DNA of 64,000 nucleotides from Haloprofundus halobius (GTDB lineage Archaea; Halobacteriota; Halobacteria; Halobacteriales; Haloferacaceae). The notes under the pieces are model-generated. The model made no database searches. It saw only the letters and a list, made by a program, of their open reading frames with translations, and had not been told where the DNA came from. The position numbers were made by a program, and so were the translations under genes. Positions 53,833 through 62,979 of the stretch are shown in pieces. The stretch's first letter is position 1, and every line of letters begins with the position of its first letter. The stretch covers positions 1-64,000 of the forward strand of contig NZ_CP083667.1 of assembly GCF_020097835.1 (NCBI RefSeq), in the 5' to 3' direction.

Positions 53833-55041
53833 ATGGATATATCTGAGATCCTCTCCCCAAAATTCACGGAGTTCGACATCGGCACACCGCTCTCGAAGGT
53901 CGCCGGGGCGTTCGAGAATCAGGAACTCGATGCCGTCATCGTAACAGACGGCGACGAGTATCGTGGCGTCGTTAGCCGCCGACAGCTAGCTTCCTCGTCC
54001 AACCAGCCCTCTGCGAAGGTTGGCTCACAGGTACAGCACGTCCCGACTGTCGAGCGCACCGAGGATGTCCGCGAGGTCGCGCGGCTCATGATCGGGAGCG
54101 ACGCCAAAACGCTCCCCGTACTCGATGACAACCGTGTTGTCGGTGTGGTGACCGGCGATGCCGTCCTCGAGGCAGTACGCCCGTTTCTCGAGGCCGCCAC
54201 TGTCGAGGATGCCTACACGGCGGAGTTGATTAGTGCGACCCCTGAAACCACGATTGGGAAAGCGCTCAATATGCTTCGAGAAGCCGGGATCGCCCATCTC
54301 CCGGTCGTCGACGGGGACGACCTCGTGGGAATGTTGAGCCTGTACGACGTCATCGAGTTCACGACGCGAGGCGGCAGCAAGAGCCAAGGTGGTTCGTCGA
54401 GCGACTTCGGTGGCCGCGGCGGTGGCGGGCAGAACCGTGGTGGATTCGGCGCGCGCGAGGGTGATGCCGACCGGATGCTCGATCTTCCGGTACGGAACCT
54501 GATGTCCGACGCAGTCGTGACCATCGAGCGAAGTGCACCGCTCGACGAGGTCGTCGAGACGATGTTCGAGCGGGAGATATCCTCGCTCGTCGTTACGGCC
54601 GACGACACCAGCGAGCCAATCGGTATCATCACGAAAACGGACGTCATCGAGGCGCTCACCTGGGAGCGCGATGACCGCAACGCCGTGCAGGTGTTCAGGC
54701 CCGACCTGCTGGAGGGGATGGACTACGACGACGTCTCCGCGCTGATTGAGAGCATGACCTCGAAGTACGGTGAGATGAGCGTGATCAAGGCCAGCATCGA
54801 ACTGCAGGAGCACAAGGAACAAAGTCGGGGGGTGCCGCTGGTACTGGCACGGATCCGACTGGTCACCGACCGCGGCTACTTCACGGCCGATGGGGAAGGA
54901 TACGGTGCCTCTCACGCTCTCCGACTTGCTGCGAACGCGGTCGAACGTCAGCTGCTCAAGGGGAAGACCTACGGCCACTCGAAGAAGCATCCCGACACAG
55001 ACGAGCAGGCACAGCTCTATGGCTGGTGGCTTGGCGGGTGA
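53833..55041 (+). CDS. CBS-domain protein with C-terminal HPF/RaiA-like domain
   Basis: 402 aa. Four CBS motifs form two Bateman modules: ILSPKFTEFDIGTPLSKVAG, HVPTVERTEDVREVARLMIG, ELISATPETTIGKALNMLRE and NLMSDAVVTIERSAPLDEVV. A Gly/Ser-rich linker (about 180-208) splits them. The last 110 residues (YGEMSVIKASIELQEHKEQS...GYGASHALRLAANAVERQL) resemble ribosome-hibernation S30AE proteins. This suggests a nucleotide-sensing switch that acts on ribosomes under energy stress; the HPF assignment is by pattern only. Confidence 0.82.
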   Translation: MDISEILSPKFTEFDIGTPLSKVAGAFENQELDAVIVTDGDEYRGVVSRRQLASSSNQPSAKVGSQVQHVPTVERTEDVREVARLMIGSDAKTLPVLDDNRVVGVVTGDAVLEAVRPFLEAATVEDAYTAELISATPETTIGKALNMLREAGIAHLPVVDGDDLVGMLSLYDVIEFTTRGGSKSQGGSSSDFGGRGGGGQNRGGFGAREGDADRMLDLPVRNLMSDAVVTIERSAPLDEVVETMFEREISSLVVTADDTSEPIGIITKTDVIEALTWERDDRNAVQVFRPDLLEGMDYDDVSALIESMTSKYGEMSVIKASIELQEHKEQSRGVPLVLARIRLVTDRGYFTADGEGYGASHALRLAANAVERQLLKGKTYGHSKKHPDTDEQAQLYGWWLGG

Positions 55042-55189
55042 TTGGATTGATGTCTACAAACAGACGAGTAACCGTTGCTGGCTGGCACACTCACTACCTG
55101 TCAAAGAGAGTTCGGACTTTGTGATCTGTACTGGTGAAGAACTAACGGGTGGAATACGCTGATACGTGAGCTTCCCGTACGGTTGACCA

Positions 55190-55423
55190 ATGCGGACGCA
55201 CCGTCATGGGACGCAGTCATTTATCGACTTCATGCAGACGTATCTTCAGGACCATCCAAAACGTTGCTCGGCATGTGGGAACGTCGCTCGCGCCCGCTCA
55301 GAGTGGAGAATAGAAAAGCGCGATGAGGACGGTCTCCACTTCGTGCATACTTGCCCACGGTGTGGTGCGGAGGACGACGTGTTTCTCGACCTCGCCTCAG
55401 AACACGAGCGAACTCGGCGGTAG
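55190..55423 (+). CDS. Small zinc-ribbon protein
   Basis: 77 aa (or about 67 from an internal Met). Two CxxC knuckles: RCSACGN at about 24-30 and HTCPRCGAED at about 53-62. The spacing fits a zinc ribbon. It could bind RNA or protein. It lies between the CBS-HPF and protease genes on the same strand. Confidence 0.65.
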   Translation: MRTHRHGTQSFIDFMQTYLQDHPKRCSACGNVARARSEWRIEKRDEDGLHFVHTCPRCGAEDDVFLDLASEHERTRR

Positions 55424-55492
55424 GAAGTGCTACGCCCGGCGTGTAACTCACATAATGAAAAAATCCGTAGGGCGTGAAAATATCGCCTCTTT

Positions 55493-55660
55493 ATGGCTCT
55501 GAAGGGCGATATCTTAATCATGCTACAATCGTACGTGCTCCAACCGACGCCGCACAACTCGCCCCAGGCCGACGGCGGTGAGGGGAGCAAAGCGAGGCGA
55601 GCCTCGTCGGACCTCCGGTCCGACGGTGGTGAACAGAATCCCTCCGGTGGTGGAGAGTAA
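55493..55660 (+). CDS. Possible small ORF coupled to the protease gene
   Basis: 55 codons (MALKGDILIMLQSYVLQ...) ending GGGE-TAA, where the stop shares its last base with the protease ATG (TAATG). Hydrophilic Ser/Gly-rich tail. No family. It might be a leader peptide or merely an open stretch. Confidence 0.3.
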   Translation: MALKGDILIMLQSYVLQPTPHNSPQADGGEGSKARRASSDLRSDGGEQNPSGGGE

Positions 55661-56853
55661 TGCGTAGCTATCGACTCACCAGCGTCTGGGGCATCCCCAT
55701 CCGGATCAACATTTCGCTGATCATCTTTCTCCCGATCCTCGCGTGGTTGATCGGAAGTGGGCAGCAGATCCCCCTCTACGCTGGAATCATTGATGGGTTG
55801 ACCGGGTCGACACTCGACGTTGCCGTCCTGCGCCAGGGCGCGACGCCCTGGCTGATCGGCGCTGTGGCGGCGCTCGGTCTGTTCGTGAGCGTGACCCTCC
55901 ACGAACTGGGTCACTCGTGGGTCGCGCTTCGATACGGACTGACCATCGAATCGATCACACTCTGGATCTTCGGCGGTGTCGCGAGCATGACGTCCATGCC
56001 GCGCGAGTGGAATCGCGAGTTCTGGATCGCCATCGCCGGCCCTATCACGAGCGTCCTGCTTGGAGGAGTTTGTTACATCCTGTTGCAGCTCATCCCCACG
56101 TCGCTCCCCATTGTACTGTTCGTCGTCGGCTGGCTCGCGGTCGTTAACGTAACGCTCGCGGTCTTCAACCTCGTTCCGGCGTTCCCGATGGACGGCGGGC
56201 GGGTCTTTCGAGCGCTGCTCGCTCGGACACGCCCGTACGGGCAGGCCACCCGAATCGCCGCACGTGTTGGCGTCATCTTCGCCCTGCTGTTCGCCGTTAT
56301 CGGCGTGTTCTCGTTCAACGTCATCCTCCTGTTCGTCGCCCTGTTCATCTACGGAGCGGCGACCTCCGAATCACGCACGACGGCGCTCGAAGATTTGCTC
56401 GCTGGAGTCACCGTCGCGGACATCATGACGCCCGATTCACGCACTATCTCGGCCACTTCGACGGTCGCGGAGTTCGTCGACCAGATGCTCGTCAACCGTC
56501 GAACCGAGTTCGGCGTTACCGACGAGACAGGCGCCACCGTCGGTATCGTCTCACTACGACACCTGAAAGATGTCGACCAGCGCAACCGTGCAACCACTCT
56601 GGTTACTGACGTAATGGCCGAAGCACCGCTTACCGTGCAGGCGACGGCGGACGCCTTCGACGCACTCGTCGAACTCGGCACCACAAAGACGTCGTACGCC
56701 CTCGTCGAGGAGGACGGCGCAATCGTCGGGGTTCTCTCGCAGGCCGATTACGCGAGCGCACTCGAATTACGGCGGGGTATCGGTACAGTTGGCGAGCGCG
56801 ATCAGTCTGTGCCGACGACTGCGGCCGGTGACGTATCTGCCTCCGGGCGTTAG
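55660..56853 (+). CDS. Site-2 protease (M50) with C-terminal CBS pair
   Basis: 397 aa. About six membrane helices. The zinc motif is HELGH (in VTLHELGHSW, about residue 87), and the second metal site is FNLVPAFPMDGGRVFR (Asp in 'P.DGG'). Two CBS motifs follow (VADIMTPDSRTISATSTVAE and VMAEAPLTVQATADAFDALV). CBS-linked S2P enzymes cleave within the membrane, and ligand binding to CBS probably gates activity. It is in the same direction as its neighbours. Confidence 0.9.
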   Translation: MRSYRLTSVWGIPIRINISLIIFLPILAWLIGSGQQIPLYAGIIDGLTGSTLDVAVLRQGATPWLIGAVAALGLFVSVTLHELGHSWVALRYGLTIESITLWIFGGVASMTSMPREWNREFWIAIAGPITSVLLGGVCYILLQLIPTSLPIVLFVVGWLAVVNVTLAVFNLVPAFPMDGGRVFRALLARTRPYGQATRIAARVGVIFALLFAVIGVFSFNVILLFVALFIYGAATSESRTTALEDLLAGVTVADIMTPDSRTISATSTVAEFVDQMLVNRRTEFGVTDETGATVGIVSLRHLKDVDQRNRATTLVTDVMAEAPLTVQATADAFDALVELGTTKTSYALVEEDGAIVGVLSQADYASALELRRGIGTVGERDQSVPTTAAGDVSASGR

Positions 56854-56936
56854 TGTAGATATGCGTTCGAGCCTCTCAGAACACGCCACATCATGTCTAT
56901 TCTCGGGATTCATGCGACGCGAGATGTGGTAACTGT

Positions 56937-58187
56937 ATGCAAGAATTCACGGTCGATGTCCAACAGCAGATAGCCATTTCGGAGACACCAGGCGCAGAGT
57001 TCCAGGCATTGCCGTGGGCACGGCAACGAGTGGTGTTTTTCCAGTTGCCCGAATCGATCCAGCGAGAAGTACTCAAGGACATGGATCGCCAGGAGGTACG
57101 GCGATTCGTCCGCCGACTTGATCCCGACGATGCGACCGACGTGATCGGACTGCTCGACAGAGACACTCAGGAGGCCGTGCTCAGTCAGCTCGATACCGAC
57201 AGAAGGGAGCGGATCGAGTTCCTCCTGAAGTTCAGTCCGGACAGCGCCGCCGGTATGATGGACCTCGACTACGTCACCGTCGAGAAGGACCAGGGGTTCG
57301 AGGAAGTGGCACGGATCGTCCGACGCCACGAGGCCCGAACTGGGCGGTTCCCTACCGTCTTCGTCACCCATGGCGACGAGGTGTTGGGAGAGTTACCTGG
57401 CCATACCCTGGCCCTGGCTGGCCACGGGTCGGCGGTCATCATCGAGTATCTTCGCCCCGCCCCCACGGTTCGATACGAACAGCCCGACTCGGAGGTCATC
57501 GAGGTGTTCAGGGCCAACCCTCAGGGTAAAATCGTCGTCCTTGATGAAGACGACAGCATTCTCGGAGTCATCTATGCGGACGACCTCTTGCGGGCCATCG
57601 AGGCAGAGGCCGGCCAGACGCTCTATGAGTTCACCGGTGTCGACGAGCAGGAGAGTGTTCTCGATGGCGCCCTCGAGAAGGTTCGCCGGCGGTACAAGTG
57701 GCTTATCATCAACCTCGGAACGGCCTTTCTCGCCGCGGCGACCGTCGGGCTGTTCGAGGACACAATCGCGGCGTTGACGCTGCTGGCAATCTATATGCCG
57801 GTCGTCGCCGGGATGGGTGGGAACGCCGGCACGCAGTCGATGGCCGTGACAGTCCGAGGCATCGCACTAGAGCAAATCTCGCTTCGGACAGGGAGGCGCG
57901 CCATTGGCAACGAGGTGCTTGCGGGGGGTGCAAACGGCGTAATTACCGGAATTATCGTGGCCGCCATCGCCACCCTGTTCAACCAGAGTCCGCTGTTGGG
58001 GCTAGTCATCGGCATAGCGATGGTACTGAATCTCGTCATCGCCGGGTTCTTCGGCGCGCTCGTTCCGCTCCTACTGGATCGACTCGGCTACGACCCGGCC
58101 ACGTCTGCGACCATCTTCATCACGACCGCGACTGACGTCCTCGGGTTTTTCATCTTCCTTGGTCTGGCGCAGGTCGTGCTCCTCTGA
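56937..58187 (+). CDS. mgtE: MgtE-type magnesium transporter
   Basis: 416 aa. The N-domain is a superhelix (LPESIQREVLKDMDRQEVRR, FVRRLDPDDATDVIGLLDRD). Then two CBS repeats (MMDLDYVTVEKDQGFEEVAR, VRYEQPDSEVIEVFRANPQG). The five-helix membrane domain has MPVVAGMGGNAGTQSMAVTV (the 'GN.G.Q' pore region) and TSATIFITTATDVLGFFIFL (Asp of the ion path). The length is slightly short but complete. The CBS part closes the channel when Mg is plentiful in family members. Confidence 0.93.
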   Translation: MQEFTVDVQQQIAISETPGAEFQALPWARQRVVFFQLPESIQREVLKDMDRQEVRRFVRRLDPDDATDVIGLLDRDTQEAVLSQLDTDRRERIEFLLKFSPDSAAGMMDLDYVTVEKDQGFEEVARIVRRHEARTGRFPTVFVTHGDEVLGELPGHTLALAGHGSAVIIEYLRPAPTVRYEQPDSEVIEVFRANPQGKIVVLDEDDSILGVIYADDLLRAIEAEAGQTLYEFTGVDEQESVLDGALEKVRRRYKWLIINLGTAFLAAATVGLFEDTIAALTLLAIYMPVVAGMGGNAGTQSMAVTVRGIALEQISLRTGRRAIGNEVLAGGANGVITGIIVAAIATLFNQSPLLGLVIGIAMVLNLVIAGFFGALVPLLLDRLGYDPATSATIFITTATDVLGFFIFLGLAQVVLL

Positions 58188-58565
58188 CCTGGGCTCGGAT
58201 CGTATACGTGCGTCTCCAATTCCTGTCGCTACTCGATTCGATTGGCGACAAGAATCCTATGTCACTCGAAGTCTGTGTGGACGATTCGTTCCGGGGGTTT
58301 TCCTTGGGATCAACGGGTTCACTCGACAATACCATCGCTTGAAGCTCTGAACTGGCTGTTAGGGATACAGGTTCGGAGGGAGGCCTAGTACCAATGCAAT
58401 GGGAATCGACCCATGGAGCCTGCCGTGACGTGCTGGTACCCGGTGGAGACAGCGGATAACGAAAGACGGTTCATGAGGGGAGAACAGGGTAGACGCGCGT
58501 GCCACATGAGCAGCCCCACCGAATAGCCAGCAGAATAGGATTCGCGTACGCCGCGAACTAATTCG
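58188..58565. other. Gene-free stretch
   Basis: About 380 bp without a supported gene. The plus frame between 58340 and 58540 gives a patchy segment (GGLVPMQWESTHGACRDV) with stops that could be the tail of a decayed transposase, but I could not confirm it. Confidence 0.4.
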
Positions 58566-58898
58566 TCATCGATGTATCAGTCCCAGTATCCGACTTCTAA
58601 CGTCGTCAGCGGAATCGTACGTTTGATTATCGGTTTTGGCAAGCACTTCTTCGAGGGATTCCGTCCCGCCTTGCGTTTCGATCTCGTAGTCGCCATAGGC
58701 CTCGACCAATTCATCCGTCGTGGTTGGATACTCTTGGGCTTCGAGTACCTCATCAAGGTCACCAAGCCTTCCACCAGGGTCACCGCTCATCGCTCGGTCT
58801 TCATGGGCGCGGTCGCGTACATCCTCTCGCTTCCGCTCTGGCTGTTGTCGCTGTTCGTCGTCCATGTTCTCGTCTCGGCCTCGTTTGTCGTCTGGCAT
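58566..58898 (-). CDS. DUF5789-like haloarchaeal protein
   Basis: 110 aa from MPDDKRGRDENM (58898). The frame is open to 59000 but upstream residues are less acidic. The N-terminal half is charged and likely disordered (DEQRQQPERKREDVRDRAHE). The C-terminal half LGDLDEVLEAQEYPTTTDEL, VEAYGDYEIETQGGTESLEE is a compact helical domain found widely in Halobacteria. Function unknown. Confidence 0.75.
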   Translation of the reverse strand: MPDDKRGRDENMDDEQRQQPERKREDVRDRAHEDRAMSGDPGGRLGDLDEVLEAQEYPTTTDELVEAYGDYEIETQGGTESLEEVLAKTDNQTYDSADDVRSRILGLIHR

Positions 58899-59120
58899 CC
58901 TTCGAAATAGGCACCCGATTCGGATAACTGTGTGGACGCTCGTCAGTGTGAACTCCTCGGGGATATTATTGAGAGAGACACCTTTCTCGAACCTACTCAA
59001 TATCTTTCATCTTCCGAGACGAACGACAATCCGTCACTTCGTCAGCTTTCGTCGCCTATCGTTCTTTGATAGTCTTCAACCCCTTGTCCACGATCACCCG
59101 AAAGTGTATCTGGACGGGAG

Positions 59121-59549
59121 TTAACTCTGCGTTTGACGAACGAACTCGTCGAGTTTTGCTTCGACGAGTGTCGCGACGCGCTCGCTGTATTTCCAGAGTG
59201 CTGCGTTGAGTCGCTCTTCGGTCTCGTCGTCGAGACCGTCGGCCCCACGCAGGACGGAATCCTTGGTGATCTGTGGGTGGTACACACAGACGACCCCAAG
59301 TGAGGTATCTGAGCTTGAGGTCCCCGCCGTGTGGATTCCGTACTGATCGGTCCCCCAGACACCATCGCCACCCTGTCGCTCCAGTTCCGAGTCGAGCGCA
59401 TCGAGGAGTTGTATCTCTTCAGGGAAGAGGATCGGATCGTCGCCTTCGAACAGTTCGGTGTATGCCTCTCTCCGAGCGCTCTTCGTCCACTGATCCAACT
59501 GGGAACGCGCCCGTAGTACGAGCTGTCGTTCGTCTGGAAACTCGGCCAT
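59121..59549 (-). CDS. Haloarchaeal hypothetical protein
   Basis: 142 aa from MAEFPDERQLVLRA (59549). The frame is open to 59681. Acidic alpha/beta protein with WGTDQYGIHTAGTSSSDTSL and VVCVYHPQITKDSV, then a helical C-terminus. No known catalytic motif seen. It lies apart from neighbouring operons. Confidence 0.6.
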   Translation of the reverse strand: MAEFPDERQLVLRARSQLDQWTKSARREAYTELFEGDDPILFPEEIQLLDALDSELERQGGDGVWGTDQYGIHTAGTSSSDTSLGVVCVYHPQITKDSVLRGADGLDDETEERLNAALWKYSERVATLVEAKLDEFVRQTQS

Positions 59550-59799
59550 GCTTCTAGGACGGCGGCCAGGTGAATCAACGTTCGGCCAACGGTGGCGGTC
59601 GGTGGGTGTGGTGACGTCCATCGTGAACCGTTCGGTCGCAAAGAGAACGAGGTCGAAGACGACGAACATCTCGGCCGTCACCGGCGTTGAGGCCAGAGCC
59701 TGAACTAATAATAAGTTTAAAAGTCACCTCGCAGGTTCGACCTGCCAGCAAACAAGTTCAGACGGGCGTACAACCCACCCCCGCTGGAAGCCACGCAAG

Positions 59800-59836
59800 C
59801 CCCGTCCTCACCCCGCCGTAGGCGGTTAGGACGGGG
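59800..59836. repeat. IS200/IS605-type terminal hairpin remnant
   Basis: CCCCGTCCTcacCCCGCCGT then AGGCGGTTAGGACGGGG: outer stem CCCCGTCC/GGACGGGG and inner CCGCC/GGCGG. It lies in a gene-free 218-bp gap upstream of the permease gene. Confidence 0.45.
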
Positions 59837-59899
59837 TAGCTGACAGATGGCCCGATTCTGTACACACAAGTAAATAATGAAGCGACGTTTATATCAAAT

Positions 59900-60940
59900 A
59901 TGACTGAACAAGGAAACTGTCGACATTGGTTTTCGGACCGTGTTGTACTGTCGATCTTGGCGGTAGTGAGCGGCGTTCTCGGCCTACTGTTCGTTTTCAC
60001 ACAACTTCAGTATATCTTGCTCGCCATCGTCCTCGCATACGTTCTCGCACCCGCACAACGGAAGCTCGAGCGGTACACGAGCTCAGTGACGGCTGCCCTC
60101 ACCCTCATTTTGCTTTCGGTATTTGTACTCTTCATCCCGGTCGCGTATCTTCTCACAGTCGCAATTCAGCAGGGACTGGGCCTGCTAACTGCCCTCGAAG
60201 AAGGAGGACTCAGTCTTGACATCATCCAAGATCGAATCGAAACCATTGGCTATGTAATCGATCTCGATCTATTGTATGCGACATATCAAGAGCCAATCGC
60301 GACCGGGTTGCAGCGTCTCGCAACCGGCGCAGTAACCGTCATCGGCGGGCTCCCTGGTGTGCTAATCGGACTTACCGTGACGGTCTTCGTACTATTTGCG
60401 TTACTGCGAGATGGTGAACAGTTCGTCACATGGCTGCATTCGATCGTCCCGCTCTCTGATCGTGTGGAGCGGGAACTTCTTAGAGAACTTGACGGCCTGA
60501 TGTGGGCGTCCGTTATCGGGAACGTCGCCGTCGCGGGGGTCCAAGCGGTACTGCTCGGCATCGGATTGGCGCTCGTTGGTATGCCCGGAGTTGTGTTCTT
60601 GACCGTGGCCACATTTGTCCTCACGTTGCTCCCACTCGTTGGGGCATTCGGTGTCTGGCTTCCGGTTTCAGGCTACCTGCTCGCAATCGGCCGCCCCACT
60701 ACAGCGGTACTGCTTTTCGTCTACGGGTCGGTGGTCAGCGCCTCGGACCTCTATCTTCGCCCGGCAATTATCAACCGTAGCGGAGCGATCAACGTCGCGA
60801 CCATCGTCGTGGGAATATTCGGGGGAATCGTTCTGTTTGGGGCGATTGGTCTGTTCGTCGGTCCCGTTATACTCGGTGGCTCGAAGGTCGTCCTTGACCT
60901 GTTTGCCCAGGAGCGAGCGGACTCGACCGTCGGCCGATAG
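59900..60940 (+). CDS. AI-2E-type (PerM) membrane permease
   Basis: 346 aa with about eight membrane helices. The pattern typical of the family: N-terminal pair (LLAIVLAYVLAPAQRKLER), a soluble amphipathic region (about 95-140), GLPGVLIGLTVTVFVLFALL, then LRELDGLMWASVIGNVAVAG and the conserved LPLVGAFGVWLP and FVGPVILGG. Members export small molecules or act in Na/H exchange in halophiles. The start is at 59900. Confidence 0.85.
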   Translation: MTEQGNCRHWFSDRVVLSILAVVSGVLGLLFVFTQLQYILLAIVLAYVLAPAQRKLERYTSSVTAALTLILLSVFVLFIPVAYLLTVAIQQGLGLLTALEEGGLSLDIIQDRIETIGYVIDLDLLYATYQEPIATGLQRLATGAVTVIGGLPGVLIGLTVTVFVLFALLRDGEQFVTWLHSIVPLSDRVERELLRELDGLMWASVIGNVAVAGVQAVLLGIGLALVGMPGVVFLTVATFVLTLLPLVGAFGVWLPVSGYLLAIGRPTTAVLLFVYGSVVSASDLYLRPAIINRSGAINVATIVVGIFGGIVLFGAIGLFVGPVILGGSKVVLDLFAQERADSTVGR

Positions 60941-61174
60941 AGGATCGCTTCCGCCGATAGAGAGAACGAGACGTGCTGTCACAGACTGTAGGACAGCGGA
61001 ACGACAATAGAGCTAGTCTGATTTGTAAAAAATCGGCAATTCTCGAACTGCAGGATTGGACGTACTGATACATGCCTCGAACATATCTGGCTGATAGTGT
61101 CACTCACATAATCAAAAACCCAATCGTTGTGAAACTGTTCGCTTTCTATGAGGATGCTTACTGGTACGTTTACT

Positions 61175-61327
61175 ATGGTGGGGAAAACTCTTGACGACTG
61201 TCTCCAGTTTATCGCTGATCGACGCCGACGACAGGTCATCCAACAGTTACGGCACGAGACCACTAGCAAAACGACAATCGACGACTTTGCAGATCGAATG
61301 GTTGGTAACCACGCTTCCACTCGGTAA
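61175..61327 (+). pseudogene. DUF7344-like wHTH fragment
   Basis: 50 codons: MVGKTLDDCLQFIADRRRRQ, VIQQLRHETTSKTTIDDFAD, then a foreign tail and stop. The first part matches the start of haloarchaeal DUF7344-type winged helices ('LD..F..LAD.RRR.V...L'). It is cut at about 61300, where TnpB sequence begins on the opposite strand. Confidence 0.5.
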
Positions 61328-61409
61328 TCGTCTCTTCGAGGTGGTTGCGTTGCTCGTCCGTAACGTCGAGACGAGTGATTGGCGTCCGATGCACGTAGTC
61401 ATCTGCCAC
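61300..61409 (-). pseudogene. TnpB N-terminal fragment
   Basis: From a GTG at 61409 (complement) the minus strand encodes VADDYVHRTPITRLDVTDEQ then RNHLEETITEWKRGYQ, the N-terminus of haloarchaeal IS1341-type TnpB. It breaks off at about 61300 into the DUF7344-like fragment. The rest of tnpB is absent here. Confidence 0.65.
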
Positions 61410-61473
61410 AGTTTCAATGTAGTATCGGGGTTAACTATTGGAGTTTCAATGTGGTATTTGGGTTAACTATTGG
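61410..61473. repeat. Tandem 32-bp direct repeat
   Basis: Two adjacent 32-bp units (61410-61441, 61442-61473) differing at three positions. Each begins AGTTTCAATGT and ends GGGTTAACTATTGG. They sit immediately upstream of the TnpB fragment start (minus strand), so they may be a duplicated element end or promoter. Confidence 0.6.
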
Positions 61474-61675
61474 AAGGTGTCTGTGTCCCGTCGGACGCAC
61501 TCCTCCCCTCCTACTCACTCACTTCGTTCGCTCGGTGAGGAAGGGAAGTTCGCGTTACCGCTTCAGTTGAAGACTTGATGTACACGCCTCTCGTCACTCC
61601 GGAAGCACAACACCGTACGTCGCACGTCGCACCTGACCACCAGACTGATGCCGCTGAGGTGGCTGTTTAGACTCG
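61474..61675. other. Gap upstream of the aldo/keto reductase
   Basis: No gene seen. A CACTCACTTCGTTCGCTCGGTGAG hairpin-like segment lies around 61527-61547. Confidence 0.3.
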
Positions 61676-62509
61676 ATGCCACGAGAGGACCTCCCACAGA
61701 TCGGGCTGGGGACATACTCCGACGACAATCGTGAACAGTGGCGTAACAACGTCCGGACCGCTCTCGACGTTGGCTTTCGACATATCGACACCGCACAGGT
61801 GTACGAGAACGAGGAGTACGTAGGTGAGGGAATTCGCCAATCTAGCGTGGCCCGAGACGACGTCTGGCTATCGACGAAGACAGTCCATCACGATGTGCCT
61901 TCCGACGCCGAGCAGGTGCCGGCGGCTATTGACGGCTGCCTTGACCGACTCGGAGTCGATACCGTCGACCTCTTGTACGTCCACTGGCCCTCTGGAGTCT
62001 ACGACCACGAGGCGGTCCTGCCCGCCTACGACGACGCCTACGAGGCCGGTAAGACCCGCAACGTCGGGCTCTCGAACTTCACCTCTAACCTACTTGACGA
62101 GGCAATGGACGTACTCGACGCCCCGCTATACGCCCACCAAGCCGAGATGCATCCGCTGCTCCCCCAACGTGATCTGGTCGCACACGCACAGAAACACGAC
62201 TACACCTTCGTAGCGTACTCACCACTAGCGAAGGGTGAGGTCTTCGATGTCCCCGAAATCGTGGACGTTGCGGAGAAACACGACGCCACACCAGCACAGG
62301 TGAGTTTGGCGTGGATACTCTCACATGATAACGTCGCCGCCATCCCAAAGGCCAGCAGTCGCGAGCACATGACCCAGAACCTCACCGCGCTGGACCTGAA
62401 CCTAGACGAGGAGGACATCACGCTGATTGACTCGATTGAACGCCGTCACCGTGTGATCGACGCCGACCACGGTCCGTGGAACTGGGAGGACGATACTCTT
62501 CTCGGATGA
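61676..62509 (+). CDS. Aldo/keto reductase
   Basis: 277-aa NADPH-dependent TIM-barrel oxidoreductase. Catalytic tetrad: Asp in HIDTAQVYENE, Tyr in QVYENE, Lys in WLSTKTVHHD and His in LLYVHWPSG. Cofactor region: IPKASSREHMTQN. It reduces aldehydes or ketones of unknown identity. It stands alone. Confidence 0.88.
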   Translation: MPREDLPQIGLGTYSDDNREQWRNNVRTALDVGFRHIDTAQVYENEEYVGEGIRQSSVARDDVWLSTKTVHHDVPSDAEQVPAAIDGCLDRLGVDTVDLLYVHWPSGVYDHEAVLPAYDDAYEAGKTRNVGLSNFTSNLLDEAMDVLDAPLYAHQAEMHPLLPQRDLVAHAQKHDYTFVAYSPLAKGEVFDVPEIVDVAEKHDATPAQVSLAWILSHDNVAAIPKASSREHMTQNLTALDLNLDEEDITLIDSIERRHRVIDADHGPWNWEDDTLLG

Positions 62510-62979
62510 TGATCGACTAGAGACTACCGTTGGACTATCCGAATGTTCATTGGTAGATACAAACTCAATTCTGGTAGAGATGGCCAGTACAACTCGCGAC
62601 AACGGTGACTTCTCCCACGACTCAAGTCGTGGGCTTTCTCCTCGAATCTCTGTAAACCCATCTTCACGGAATCTGCAGACTCCGACCGCGTCGGACTCTA
62701 GGTGCGGACCCAGCCCGCGATACTAAGCCGTAAGCCAGCATCTCATGCGTATATGACGAACTCTTGGATGCACATGATTTCTCCGTCGATGAAGTGCCAC
62801 CTGAGGTCAGCTGACTTCTCTCGTCTGAGGAGAATCGGGCCAATAGCACCAGTGAGACATACGCCGATACTCGATTGCTCCGCGTCGTCCACGAGGTTCA
62901 GCCAATCACCTGCAATCCACCGCCGATTCCCTCAAACTGCGATTAGGACGATGGGGAGGGCACGAAGTGGATCATAGCT
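62510..62979. other. Gene-poor gap with IS-end hairpin
   Basis: It contains the hairpin at 62614. The plus frame at about 62748-62947 gives a protein-like tail (YDELLDAHDFSVDEVPPEVS, stop, LLSSEENRANSTSETYADTR, LLRVVHEVQP) interrupted by a stop. It is probably the 3' remnant of a lost gene that I cannot name. Confidence 0.45.
62614..62633. repeat. IS200/IS605-type terminal hairpin
   Basis: CCCACGACTCAAGTCGTGGG, perfect 9-bp stem with CA loop, flanked by GACTTCT and GCTTTCTCC. It is the cleanest copy in the window. Confidence 0.55.

Noticed and set aside
61410-61473. Two 32-bp repeats as a minimal CRISPR array
   Set aside because: The units are directly adjacent with no spacer and there are no cas genes in the window.
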